Source: a virus. From it: 44,426 nucleotides of DNA. Under the pieces are notes generated by a model. It was not told the origin of the DNA, ran no database searches, and worked only from the letters and a program-made list of their open reading frames with translations. Below, in pieces: positions 36,138 to 44,116 of this stretch (its first letter is position 1; the number at the start of each line of letters is the position of its first letter). A program made the position numbers and the translations under genes. Location: positions 1-44,426 of the IMG/VR virus record IMGVR_UViG_3300044946_000077. One strand, written 5' to 3'.

Positions 36138-37303
36138 GCAACCTCGTCCTTCCAGCGCTTTCCTCAACCAATCAAATCGCTCAGGCCTGGCCGATCAAAA
36201 AGACGCCTTCGTACAAAACGATCGTGCTGACGCCGGCGTCGAACCGAGGCCAGAACCGCGTCTCGCTTGCACCGAATCCGATTTGGAAGTTCGAGCTCGA
36301 CCTGTCCATGATGCGCGGCGACCTCAACCAGACCACCACGACAGAAATTCAGGCCTTGCTCGACTTCTACGGAGCAATGCTCGGCGCGGGCGGCGATTTT
36401 CTTTATCAGGACCCCTACGACAATACCGCGACCTCACAGCTCATCGGCTACGGCGACGGCACGACAGCAAGTTTCCAGATCGGTCGCTCGATCGGTGGAC
36501 TGAGTTTCGAGATGATGCAAAACGTTTTTCCGACCGCCGTCACCGTCGGCGGAGTGAGTGTCCCTGCGGGGCCCAATCCATCTGGTAACCAGTGGTACTG
36601 CGGGCTCGAGAACCTGCTTCTGCAGTCATCGGCATTCAATCTTTCGCCGTGGCTGCTCGGAAACACCGGGGCCTCAAATCCCACTGTCACTGCAAACTCT
36701 ACGACTGCTCCGGACGGTACGACAACAGCCGACACCATCGCATTTCCAAGCACAACCGGATCGCACAATTCTTTTATTTACCAGCCGGTGCCTACGGTCC
36801 AGTTCAACGGACAGACATTCACCTTTTCCGTTTGGCTAAAGGTTGCCTCGGGAACGGCGAGCGTCGGCTTTCAAATAAGTGACCAAGTCGCTCAAGTCCA
36901 AAGTACGACCGTTACGGTAACGACCACCTGGACCCGGTTCAGTGTCACAGGAACTTTCAACCCTGTTTCGGGGGCCACTGCGTCGTTGATTGTTCTCATG
37001 AGCATGGCCAATTCTGCAGCGACAAACGTCTTCGCGTGGGGCGCGCAACTCGAGCGCTGGCCTTCCCCGACTTCGTATATCGCGACAACGACGGCGGCGC
37101 CGGTCACTCCGCGAGGAAGCTTGTTCTTTGGGAGCACCGGCATCCCGGGCGCCAACGTTCCTGCATTCGGCGCGGCGATTGTCGTCAGTTACAACTACTA
37201 CTACCGCTGCCACTTCGTCGAGGACGAGTGGTCAGACCTCAACGAGTTTCTCTACCAGTACTGGGAACTTCCGAGCTTGAAATTTGAGTCGCTGATCCTA
37301 TGA
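36134..37303 (+). CDS. DUF2460 distal tail protein with inserted carbohydrate-binding-like domain
   Basis: 389 residues. The N-terminal ~155 (AWPIKKTPSYKTIVLTPASNRGQNRVSLA, IWKFELDLS, LLDFYGAMLGAGGDFLYQDPYDN) and the C-terminal ~45 (VSYNYYYRCHFVEDEWSDLNEFL...WELPSLKFESL) form a DUF2460 domain, the distal tail component of gene-transfer-agent-like phages. Between them, residues about 156-330 are a jelly-roll insertion (ENLLLQSSAFNLSPW, FTFSVWLKVASGTASV, TTWTRFSVTGTF, FAWGAQLERWPSPTSYIAT), the pattern of carbohydrate-binding modules. The insertion may bind host glycans. Confidence 0.85.
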   Translation: MSNLVLPALSSTNQIAQAWPIKKTPSYKTIVLTPASNRGQNRVSLAPNPIWKFELDLSMMRGDLNQTTTTEIQALLDFYGAMLGAGGDFLYQDPYDNTATSQLIGYGDGTTASFQIGRSIGGLSFEMMQNVFPTAVTVGGVSVPAGPNPSGNQWYCGLENLLLQSSAFNLSPWLLGNTGASNPTVTANSTTAPDGTTTADTIAFPSTTGSHNSFIYQPVPTVQFNGQTFTFSVWLKVASGTASVGFQISDQVAQVQSTTVTVTTTWTRFSVTGTFNPVSGATASLIVLMSMANSAATNVFAWGAQLERWPSPTSYIATTTAAPVTPRGSLFFGSTGIPGANVPAFGAAIVVSYNYYYRCHFVEDEWSDLNEFLYQYWELPSLKFESLIL

Positions 37304-38205
37304 AGACTTTTTCTGCCGGCCTGCTCGCGTTTCTCCAAAACAACACTGCCTACGGTGTGGCCGATCTTTTCTCGATCGCGCTTCCGAACGGGCAAACCCT
37401 TCGCGCGAACTCCTACGGCTTCGATTTGGTTTACTCGGGGAACACCTACTACGCTTCGCAGAATGGCGCATGGCAGCGCGGCAAGATCACTTCAGAAGCT
37501 GCTTTTGATCTTCGCGCAAACGACATGAGCCTGACCGTCCTAGCGCCTGCTACCGTGCTCTACCCTGGCGCCGGCGTGACGCTCATGGCCGCGGCTCAGC
37601 TTGGCCTGTTCGACGTATCGCTCGTCACCGTCTACACCGCGTACTTGCCGACAGGCAACTCGCCGGCGGCGCTCAATGCCTTCATCGCATCCGTCGGCGT
37701 TGAGAACAAGTACGCCGGCTATATCAAGCCTTCAGGCAACATTGGCCGAAGCAAAATCGAGTTCGAGGTCGCCGACCCGCTTTACCTCCTCAACATCAAA
37801 ATGCCGCGCAACCTGATCCAAGCCGGTTGCCGGCACACGTTTTGTGATGTGAATTGCACGCTGAGCAAGGCCAGCTTTACTACTTCAAACTCTGTGGCAT
37901 CGGGATCCACGCGGCAACTGATCAACCTCGGGACCGCGCTCGGTTCGGCCCCGCCGCGCTACTCGCAAGGCTCGATCACGATGACGAGCGGATTCAATTC
38001 CGGATTCACGTTTTCGATCAAGCAACAGAACTCGACGACGCAGATCCTGCTCGCGAACGCCATGCCGCTGCCTCTCGCGATCGGCGACACCTTCACGATC
38101 ATCACCGGCTGCGACAAGACTCCAGCGACGTGCCAGAACGTCTACAGCAACCTAATCCACATCGGCGCGATGCCTTTCGTGCCGAATCCGGAGACGGCGA
38201 TATGA
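37300..38205 (+). CDS. DUF2163/BR0599-type tail tip hub protein
   Basis: 301 residues. The hallmark C-terminal region is present: MPRNLIQAGCRHTFCDVNCTLSKASF, YSQGSITMTSGFNSG, then FTIITGCDKTPATCQNVY and FVPNPETA. Four conserved cysteines (GC, CDVNC, GCDK, TC) match the family, equivalent to GTA gp13, which builds the tail hub with the DUF2460 protein. Coupled to its neighbours by 4-base overlaps. Confidence 0.88.
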   Translation: MKTFSAGLLAFLQNNTAYGVADLFSIALPNGQTLRANSYGFDLVYSGNTYYASQNGAWQRGKITSEAAFDLRANDMSLTVLAPATVLYPGAGVTLMAAAQLGLFDVSLVTVYTAYLPTGNSPAALNAFIASVGVENKYAGYIKPSGNIGRSKIEFEVADPLYLLNIKMPRNLIQAGCRHTFCDVNCTLSKASFTTSNSVASGSTRQLINLGTALGSAPPRYSQGSITMTSGFNSGFTFSIKQQNSTTQILLANAMPLPLAIGDTFTIITGCDKTPATCQNVYSNLIHIGAMPFVPNPETAI

Positions 38206-38366
38206 GGGACACCACTGTCGGAAGAATCGTGTTTGAGAACGGAAATGAACACTTCCTACCCTCTAAGGCAAAACCGTTTCCGCGGAAACCTCCCGCGCTG
38301 GCGACGGAAGAAGAACTCGTCGCCAGCGGTGCTCTAAAAATTAATCGGAAGACGAAGGCAAGTTGA
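38202..38366 (+). CDS. 54-residue unknown tail-tip protein
   Basis: ATG 38202 overlaps the previous stop and the TGA overlaps the next TTG. Short basic protein (RIVFENGNEHFLPSKAKPFPRKPPAL...). Both overlaps support translation. Not part of the usual GTA-like set; unknown role. Confidence 0.55.
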   Translation: MRDTTVGRIVFENGNEHFLPSKAKPFPRKPPALATEEELVASGALKINRKTKAS

Positions 38367-38812
38367 CAGAAGAAATCCAACGCGCGCGGATCGTGGACGT
38401 CGCGAAGAGCTGGCTCAACACACCGTTTGTCGACAACCAGGGCCTCAAGCATTGCGGCGTTGATTGCGCCTATCTTCTCGCCAGGGTGATGGAAGAAGCC
38501 GGTATTTGCGGCCGTATCACGATCCCGCACTACTCCCCGCAGATCTACCTGAACCGCCTCGGCGATGACACCTACATTCGCTTGCTATCGCAGCACGCGC
38601 GCGAGATCGAGGAGGCTGATGTCAAGCCTGGCGACTTCGTGCTCTACAAACAAGCCGAGAGCTACACCCATGGCGGCATCATCGAGCGCTGGCCGGATTC
38701 GATTATTCATCCGCTACGGCCTCACGGCGTGATGTGCTCGGCTGCCTGGGAAGGCTTTCTGAAACTCCGCGCTCATAAATTCTTCTCCGTTTTTGGCAGG
38801 GAGCTCGAATGA
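38363..38812 (+). CDS. NlpC/P60 tail cell-wall peptidase
   Basis: 149 residues from TTG 38363. HCGVDCAYLLARV gives the catalytic Cys (C35) and SYTHGGIIERW the His (H103). The intervening VKPGDFVLYK is typical of NlpC/P60 tail peptidases (GTA gp14-like). It cleaves peptidoglycan cross-links during DNA delivery. It lies between the hub and the J-like protein, as in lambda K/GTA order. Confidence 0.85.
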   Translation: MTEEIQRARIVDVAKSWLNTPFVDNQGLKHCGVDCAYLLARVMEEAGICGRITIPHYSPQIYLNRLGDDTYIRLLSQHAREIEEADVKPGDFVLYKQAESYTHGGIIERWPDSIIHPLRPHGVMCSAAWEGFLKLRAHKFFSVFGRELE

Positions 38813-41800
38813 GCCTCTTCGGCAGCCAGAACAATCAGCCGGAACGCTACAACGCGATGCGGACGACTTCCGCGATCCTCGGGATTCCGCTGCCGATTAT
38901 CTTTGGCCAGGGCCGCATCGCTGGCCGGCTGATCGACTACAACGACTTCACGGTCAGCAAGGCAAAACAACAAGGCGGAAAAGGCCTCGCGAAGGGCGGC
39001 TCGAACTACGTTTACTCTGCGTCGATCATCGCGGCGATCGCGCAAGGCCAGATCAACTCACTTCTAAACGTTTGGGATGGCTCGCAGGGGCGGTTCGGGC
39101 TGATCAGTGCCAGCGAGAGCTACACAATCTCAGGGGGAAGCCCAACCTATACGGCTGCGAATGCCGCGATCTTCGCGAATGACCAGGGCGTTGCCGTGCA
39201 GCAAGCGTACAGCGTTGGACCCTTCACAGATTACGGCTCGCCTGGGCCTGTCACTTTAACCGGCACGCAAGGCGTCCCTATGACGCCAGTTTCAGGAAGT
39301 CCATCAAGCGGCCAGTACAGCGTCAATCCAGCGACAGGCGTCTACACGTTCGCGTCGGCTGACGCCGGCAAGCAAGTCATCGTCAGCTACTCCTACTACC
39401 GCTACCAGATCGTCACGACAGAAACGACGCTGGTTCCGTTCACCGGGCCTTACACAATCCTCGTCGACAATTCGACAAACTTTCTTTCGGACCAGGGCGT
39501 CGTTTTCGATCCGAGCGGAACAGCCCTGGCCTTCGTCAGCGGCACTCCAACCACAGGGCAATACTCCAGGTCCGGAGCGACCTACACGTTCGCCGCGGCC
39601 GACGCCGGCAAAGCGATCATCATCAGCTACACGTACAAAGATCCGAACACCGACACGAACGCCCCAACGACGCTGAACCTCACGCTCGCTTCAGGCGCCC
39701 TTGGGCAGGGCGCGACGGTGTACATGACATCGAGACACCCGTCGAAAGCGCTCGGCTACTCGCAGCTCGCGTACATTTTTTCTTCAGGCCTTTACCTCGG
39801 CTACACGCCAGAGCTTCCGAACTACAACTACGAAGTCGCCGGCGCATTTCAATACGGCGGCGGGATCGTCGACGCCGACACCGCGGCGTGCATCAATTCG
39901 CTTTTGACGGATACCGGCTTCGGTGTGGGTTTCCCGCCAGGTTTCCTCGGCAGTTTGACGGCCGCGCGCAATTGCTGGATCGCGAACGGTTTTTTCATCT
40001 CTCCTGTCATCGAGGATCAAGATTCGTGCGCATCGATCATTGGCAAATGGCTCGAGGCCGGCATGGTGGGAGCTTTCTTTAGCGAGCAGCTCCTGAAGTT
40101 CTTCCCTTACAGCGACACGACGGCCGTTGGCAACGGTGCGACGTATAGCCCGTCGACGACGCCGGTCGCGAATCTCACCTATGACGATTTCCTGGTGGAT
40201 GGCAAGGAAGAGCCGATCAAGATCGAGCGTTCAGCCTGGGAGGACGCTTATAACCGCGCGCAGGTCACCTTCAACAATCGCGCGAACGATTACAACCCGG
40301 AGCTGATCTACGAGCAGGACGAACAATCGATCGCGCGAGTCGCGGCCGCCGGCTTCGGCAGCGGGCTGCTCATCGAGGATCCGCAGCAATGGGACTTCAT
40401 CACCACGCTCACGGCTGCGCAGTACGCCGCATCGATGCGCGTGCAGCGCAGCGTCTACATCCGCAACGCGTACTCTTTCAGGTTGCCAACTTCCTTAGCC
40501 TGGCTTGAGCCGGGAGACGTCGTCACGATCCCGTTGATCGATCTCAGTGCAACGATTTCGGTGCGCATCACGAAGATCGAAGACGATCCGGAAAAAGGGT
40601 TGGAGATCACCGCCGAAGATTTCCTTTGGGGCACGGCCGCGCCGGCGTTTAATCCGAAGAGCGTCACCACCCCCAACCCGCCGCAAGGAGCGCAAGCGGA
40701 TCCCGGCTCGATAGCGACGCCTATCATCTTCGAGGCTACAAGCCGAATCAACCAGGCGCTCGCCTACCAGATCTGGATCGGCGCGGCTGGACAGAATCCA
40801 AACTGGGGCGGCTGTCACGTTTGGCTTAGCCGCGACAACGCGAACTTCGTTCAGATCGATGACATCCTCGGCAACCAGGCGATCAATGCGCCGGCGCGTA
40901 TGGGCTATGCCACCACAGCTCTTCCCTACGGCGCGGACCCGGACACGACCGACAGCGTCACAGTCGACCTTACAGAAAGCGCCGGCCAGCTCGACAGTGG
41001 CACGGCCGCTGACGCGAATAACCTCGCGACGCTCTGCCTGATCGATCAGGAGCTATTCAGCTACGAAACGGCGACGCTAGTTGGCTCTTCAACCTACCAG
41101 CTCGGCACACTGCTTCGCCGCGGCCAGCTCGGCACGCAGATCGCCGCTCACGGCGTCCTCGCACCGTTCCTTCGCATCGACAATGCCGTCTTCAAGTACC
41201 AGCTCGATCCGACCTATCTGAATCAGCCGCTCTACTTCAAGTTCACTTCGTTCAATCTCTTCGGCAACCAGGAACAATCGCTCGCGAGTGTGCCGAGTTA
41301 CACGTTCACCCCGCCAGGCTTGCAGGCGCCCCCATGGGGCACTGCGCAGGCCTCGGCCTTAACGTATGCAGCGAAAACGGATAGCGGAGGCGGCGCCAGC
41401 ATCGTCGATTTCGGATGGAGCGCGTTCGACATTCTGCGGCAAGACGGAAGCGTCATCACTATTCCGGCGTCGACGTCGCTCGCGGTCGCTGCAGCTCCGA
41501 CACTCTCTCAAGTTGCGGGCGGGTCGCTCGCCGCTCGCACGCTTTACGCTCGCATCGCGCTGATCCGCAACGGAGAGATGTACGCGATCTCGGCCGAGTC
41601 TTCTCTCGCGGTCAGCGCGAGCAACCTTCTGCACATCGCCTCGCCCGCGGCCGTTGCCGGCTATGACGGTTGGGCTCCCATGCTCTCGAACGGTTCACCA
41701 AACGATGAAGACGTGATTCCGCTCGCGCTGTTTATTCCGTTCGGGACTTCCTACACCGAACCATCGACAGGCGCGGTCGGCGGCGGAAGCTTTGTTTTCG

Positions 41801-42072
41801 CTGCAGATCCTGCCGGCCAGTTTGCGATTCACGTCTGGAACGGAGCCACAAACCTTGGCTCTGGCGTGACCTACTACTTTTACCCGTACTACAACACGTT
41901 CACGCAGTTGATCGAATTGAACTACGCGACGGCCGCCAGTCCCACGCTCGCGGCGATCCAGGTCGCGAACGGAAACATCCCGCTATCGAGTGGCGCGATC
42001 CAGGTCACGACGCCAGCCGGCGGCGGCGGCTCTGGCGGCGGATCCGGCGGCGGTGGAAGGAACATCTACTGA
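38809..42072 (+). CDS. Tail tip/host specificity protein (J-like)
   Basis: 1087 residues. The N-terminus (NAMRTTSAILGIPLPIIFGQGRIAGRLIDY) is typical of GTA/J-like tail tip proteins. Residues about 110-300 contain two copies of a small beta module (GQYSVNPATGVYTFASADAGK; GQYSRSGATYTFAAADAGK) also found in the tube protein. Residues about 310-620 form the tail-tip domain (ACINSLLTDTGFGVG, EPIKIERSAWEDAYNRAQVTF). The rest has fibronectin/Ig-like parts, ending in a Gly-rich tail (GGGGSGGGSGGGG). It likely closes the tail and contacts the receptor. Confidence 0.85.
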   Translation: MSLFGSQNNQPERYNAMRTTSAILGIPLPIIFGQGRIAGRLIDYNDFTVSKAKQQGGKGLAKGGSNYVYSASIIAAIAQGQINSLLNVWDGSQGRFGLISASESYTISGGSPTYTAANAAIFANDQGVAVQQAYSVGPFTDYGSPGPVTLTGTQGVPMTPVSGSPSSGQYSVNPATGVYTFASADAGKQVIVSYSYYRYQIVTTETTLVPFTGPYTILVDNSTNFLSDQGVVFDPSGTALAFVSGTPTTGQYSRSGATYTFAAADAGKAIIISYTYKDPNTDTNAPTTLNLTLASGALGQGATVYMTSRHPSKALGYSQLAYIFSSGLYLGYTPELPNYNYEVAGAFQYGGGIVDADTAACINSLLTDTGFGVGFPPGFLGSLTAARNCWIANGFFISPVIEDQDSCASIIGKWLEAGMVGAFFSEQLLKFFPYSDTTAVGNGATYSPSTTPVANLTYDDFLVDGKEEPIKIERSAWEDAYNRAQVTFNNRANDYNPELIYEQDEQSIARVAAAGFGSGLLIEDPQQWDFITTLTAAQYAASMRVQRSVYIRNAYSFRLPTSLAWLEPGDVVTIPLIDLSATISVRITKIEDDPEKGLEITAEDFLWGTAAPAFNPKSVTTPNPPQGAQADPGSIATPIIFEATSRINQALAYQIWIGAAGQNPNWGGCHVWLSRDNANFVQIDDILGNQAINAPARMGYATTALPYGADPDTTDSVTVDLTESAGQLDSGTAADANNLATLCLIDQELFSYETATLVGSSTYQLGTLLRRGQLGTQIAAHGVLAPFLRIDNAVFKYQLDPTYLNQPLYFKFTSFNLFGNQEQSLASVPSYTFTPPGLQAPPWGTAQASALTYAAKTDSGGGASIVDFGWSAFDILRQDGSVITIPASTSLAVAAAPTLSQVAGGSLAARTLYARIALIRNGEMYAISAESSLAVSASNLLHIASPAAVAGYDGWAPMLSNGSPNDEDVIPLALFIPFGTSYTEPSTGAVGGGSFVFAADPAGQFAIHVWNGATNLGSGVTYYFYPYYNTFTQLIELNYATAASPTLAAIQVANGNIPLSSGAIQVTTPAGGGGSGGGSGGGGRNIY

Positions 42073-42386
42073 TGAAGCGCTGGTACTTCTGTTCGACCGC
42101 AAATCTCGCAGGGCTAAGCGGGCTAGTGCGCGAGCATCACTTTGTCGACGTTTCTGGCGGCGAGCTCGTCGCGGCGCATTTCTCGGGGCCTATGGAGATG
42201 CAAACCTTTGAAGCGATCACTGGCGTCGTTCCACTCGGCCACGTGATGATGAACAAGACTCTCCCTGCGGCTGTAGTCACTGCACTGTCCGCATACAACG
42301 CCGTCTCGACGGATGGATTGCGCGACGCGCTCGTAAAAGTTCTCGCCATGACGAAAATGTACCAGCTCACTCTGGACGAATTTTAA
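42072..42386 (+). CDS. 104-residue unknown protein after tail tip
   Basis: ATG overlaps the last base of the previous stop. Mixed alpha/beta protein (RWYFCSTANLAGLSGLVREHHFVDV, EMQTFEAITGVVPLGHV, VSTDGLRDALVKVLAMTKMYQL). Could be a fibre-related or lysis-control protein; no family recognised. Confidence 0.5.
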   Translation: MKRWYFCSTANLAGLSGLVREHHFVDVSGGELVAAHFSGPMEMQTFEAITGVVPLGHVMMNKTLPAAVVTALSAYNAVSTDGLRDALVKVLAMTKMYQLTLDEF

Positions 42387-42422
42387 ATGGGACGTTTTGT
42401 ACTTCAAATCAAGGAGGAAGCT

Positions 42423-42614
42423 ATGAGCTTCACGACCGAAGTGGAAAAAGTGGAAAGCTTCGTGAACCTGCCGTTTGTTCTGAAGGTCCTCGGAGTCGTG
42501 TTGATCGGCATCACGATTTGGAAAGGAGTACACGGATTTTTTCCGACGGCCGGGCTGCTCATCGGCGCCGCGATGCTGTTTGTCGGCGGCGAATTCAACA
42601 AGATCTACAAATAA
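42423..42614 (+). CDS. Probable holin
   Basis: 63 residues from ATG 42423 with AAGGAGGAAG. Two hydrophobic helices (about 19-36 PFVLKVLGVVLIGITIW, and 41-56 FPTAGLLIGAAMLFVGG) with a charged N-terminus. Size, two spans and position directly before the endolysin fit a holin; sequence alone does not prove it. Confidence 0.6.
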   Translation: MSFTTEVEKVESFVNLPFVLKVLGVVLIGITIWKGVHGFFPTAGLLIGAAMLFVGGEFNKIYK

Positions 42615-42617
42615 GCC

Positions 42618-43100
42618 ATGGCCAGCTTTGATACAGCGATCGAGTTCGTCCTCGAGAACGAGGGCGGCTACGAGCCTCCCGGAGTAGGTGATCCGGGAGG
42701 CGAGACGAGGTTCGGGATCTCAAAAGCTGCCTACTCTGACCTTGATATCAAGAACCTTACGCGCGACCAGGCTTCCGCGATCTATAAGCGCGACTTCTGG
42801 ATCTTCGATGGCTTAACCAGCCAGCGCATTGCGACGAAGATTTTCGACCTGTATGTGAACTCCAAACATCACGCGATCCATGTCGCGCAGCTCGCGCTCG
42901 GCTACCTGCAGGTTGGGCCCATTGTTGCCGACGGGAATTACGGCCCGTCGACGCAGGCCCATCTCAACGCCGTCGATGAGACGAAGTTCATGGATGAGTA
43001 CAAAGCGCGGCTCTGCCAGATGCATTGCGAGGATGCAGCCGCAAATCCCGCGGAAGCTGGCGATCTGCTTGGCTGGTTGCGGCGCGACGTGAAAGGGTAG
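42618..43100 (+). CDS. Endolysin, glycoside hydrolase family 108 type
   Basis: 160 residues. FVLENEGGYEPPGVGDPGGETRFGISKAAY is diagnostic of GH108 N-acetylmuramidases, with Glu15 of NEGGY catalytic. The C-terminal part (QVGPIVADGNYGPSTQAHLNAV) is the peptidoglycan-binding segment usual in this family. No signal peptide, so it needs the holin. Three bases after the holin stop. Confidence 0.9.
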   Translation: MASFDTAIEFVLENEGGYEPPGVGDPGGETRFGISKAAYSDLDIKNLTRDQASAIYKRDFWIFDGLTSQRIATKIFDLYVNSKHHAIHVAQLALGYLQVGPIVADGNYGPSTQAHLNAVDETKFMDEYKARLCQMHCEDAAANPAEAGDLLGWLRRDVKG

Positions 43101-43109
43101 GGAAGCGTC

Positions 43110-43766
43110 ATGGATATTTATCACAAATTGCTTTGCGGGCTGGTGCTTGCGCTTCTCGCCGGCGGCGCGATCGGAGCATATGACTACGCCGCCACACGCG
43201 AAGAGAAAGCTCGCATTGAGGAACGCCAAAAAGCGGATTCTGCAGTAATCGCCGTCAAAGATGCTGCGCTCAAGACGCAAGCTGACCAGCTGCAAACGCA
43301 GACAGCCGCTTTCGAGAAGTTCAAACAGGACCAGGCCACTGCCATGCAGGCTATGGAGCAACGCTTCACCCAAGCCCAAACGGCGCAACAGAACGCCACG
43401 CTGACGGCCGCACTGCTTGGATTGAAGCCAACAGACGTAAAAGTCGGCGGAACAGCCGCAGCGCCGACAATAGACACGCCAGTGGCCAATCTGAAGGCCT
43501 ACGAGAACGCCTGCGAGACTTGCAAGCTGCAGCTCGCTTCCGCCAGCCAGCAGATCGCACTCGCGAAGACGCACCAGGCTTACTCCGATTCGCAGGTTTC
43601 AGACCTGCAAACCAAGGTTGACAACCTCACTAAAGAGAACGGCGACCAGAAGAAGCTTGCCGCCGGCGGGAGCCTCGGCAAACGGGTCGTTCATGACACC
43701 AAAGCGGGATTCTACGGAGCGGCGATCGAGGCACTGTTGCTGGCGCTTACTGGGCATTTGAAGTAG
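43110..43766 (+). CDS. Membrane-anchored coiled-coil protein, possible spanin
   Basis: 218 residues. N-terminal anchor (LLCGLVLALLAGGAIGAYDYA), then long coiled coils (about 30-110 and 145-195) broken by a Pro/Gly segment (TAAAPTIDTPVANLKAY) with two cysteines (ACETC), and a C-terminal hydrophobic stretch (FYGAAIEALLLALTGHL). N-terminal anchor plus coiled coil after the endolysin resembles an i-spanin (Rz) or unimolecular variant, but no lipobox partner lies nearby. Its end overlaps the minus-strand gene tail to tail by 20 bases. Confidence 0.5.
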   Translation: MDIYHKLLCGLVLALLAGGAIGAYDYAATREEKARIEERQKADSAVIAVKDAALKTQADQLQTQTAAFEKFKQDQATAMQAMEQRFTQAQTAQQNATLTAALLGLKPTDVKVGGTAAAPTIDTPVANLKAYENACETCKLQLASASQQIALAKTHQAYSDSQVSDLQTKVDNLTKENGDQKKLAAGGSLGKRVVHDTKAGFYGAAIEALLLALTGHLK

Positions 43767-44106
43767 ATAGCTCTTCGACCGTCAAGACGCGCCAGGAGTT
43801 CTTCTCGGTTTTGCCTTTCCAGGAAACCTCAATAGACATGGATCCCTTCTTCACTGAGGCGCGATAATCCTTGCCAGCCTCGAGGACTTCGTTCCACCCA
43901 GCGTCCATCGCCTCGACGGTGTATGCCTTCCCGTCGAACCTGCCAACCACCTTCAGATAGCGGATTGCCGTTCGTTCGCCGCCGTGCTCTTCGGCCGTTT
44001 CTTTGTGCACGGACACCACATGAAAGACTTGGGCGTCCTGCGCGCGGATCGAGGCCGAGGGCAGAACGGCAAATGCCAACAAGAGAATCTTTGCTATATT
44101 TTTCAT
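43747..44106 (-). CDS. Small exported protein (second gene of minus-strand pair)
   Basis: 119 residues. A signal peptide (KNIAKILLLAFAVLPSASIRAQ, cleavage after RAQ likely) precedes a ~95-residue beta-rich periplasmic domain (VFHVVSVHKE, AIRYLKVVGRFDGKAYTVEAM, MSIEVSWKGKTEKNSWRVL). The ribosome site TTAGGAGGAAAG overlaps the stop of the lipoprotein gene upstream, so both are co-translated. It is convergent with the spanin-like gene. It resembles bacterial secreted proteins more than phage virion proteins; probably a moron. Confidence 0.7.
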   Translation of the reverse strand: MKNIAKILLLAFAVLPSASIRAQDAQVFHVVSVHKETAEEHGGERTAIRYLKVVGRFDGKAYTVEAMDAGWNEVLEAGKDYRASVKKGSMSIEVSWKGKTEKNSWRVLTVEELSTSNAQ

Positions 44107-44116
44107 GGCTTTCCTC

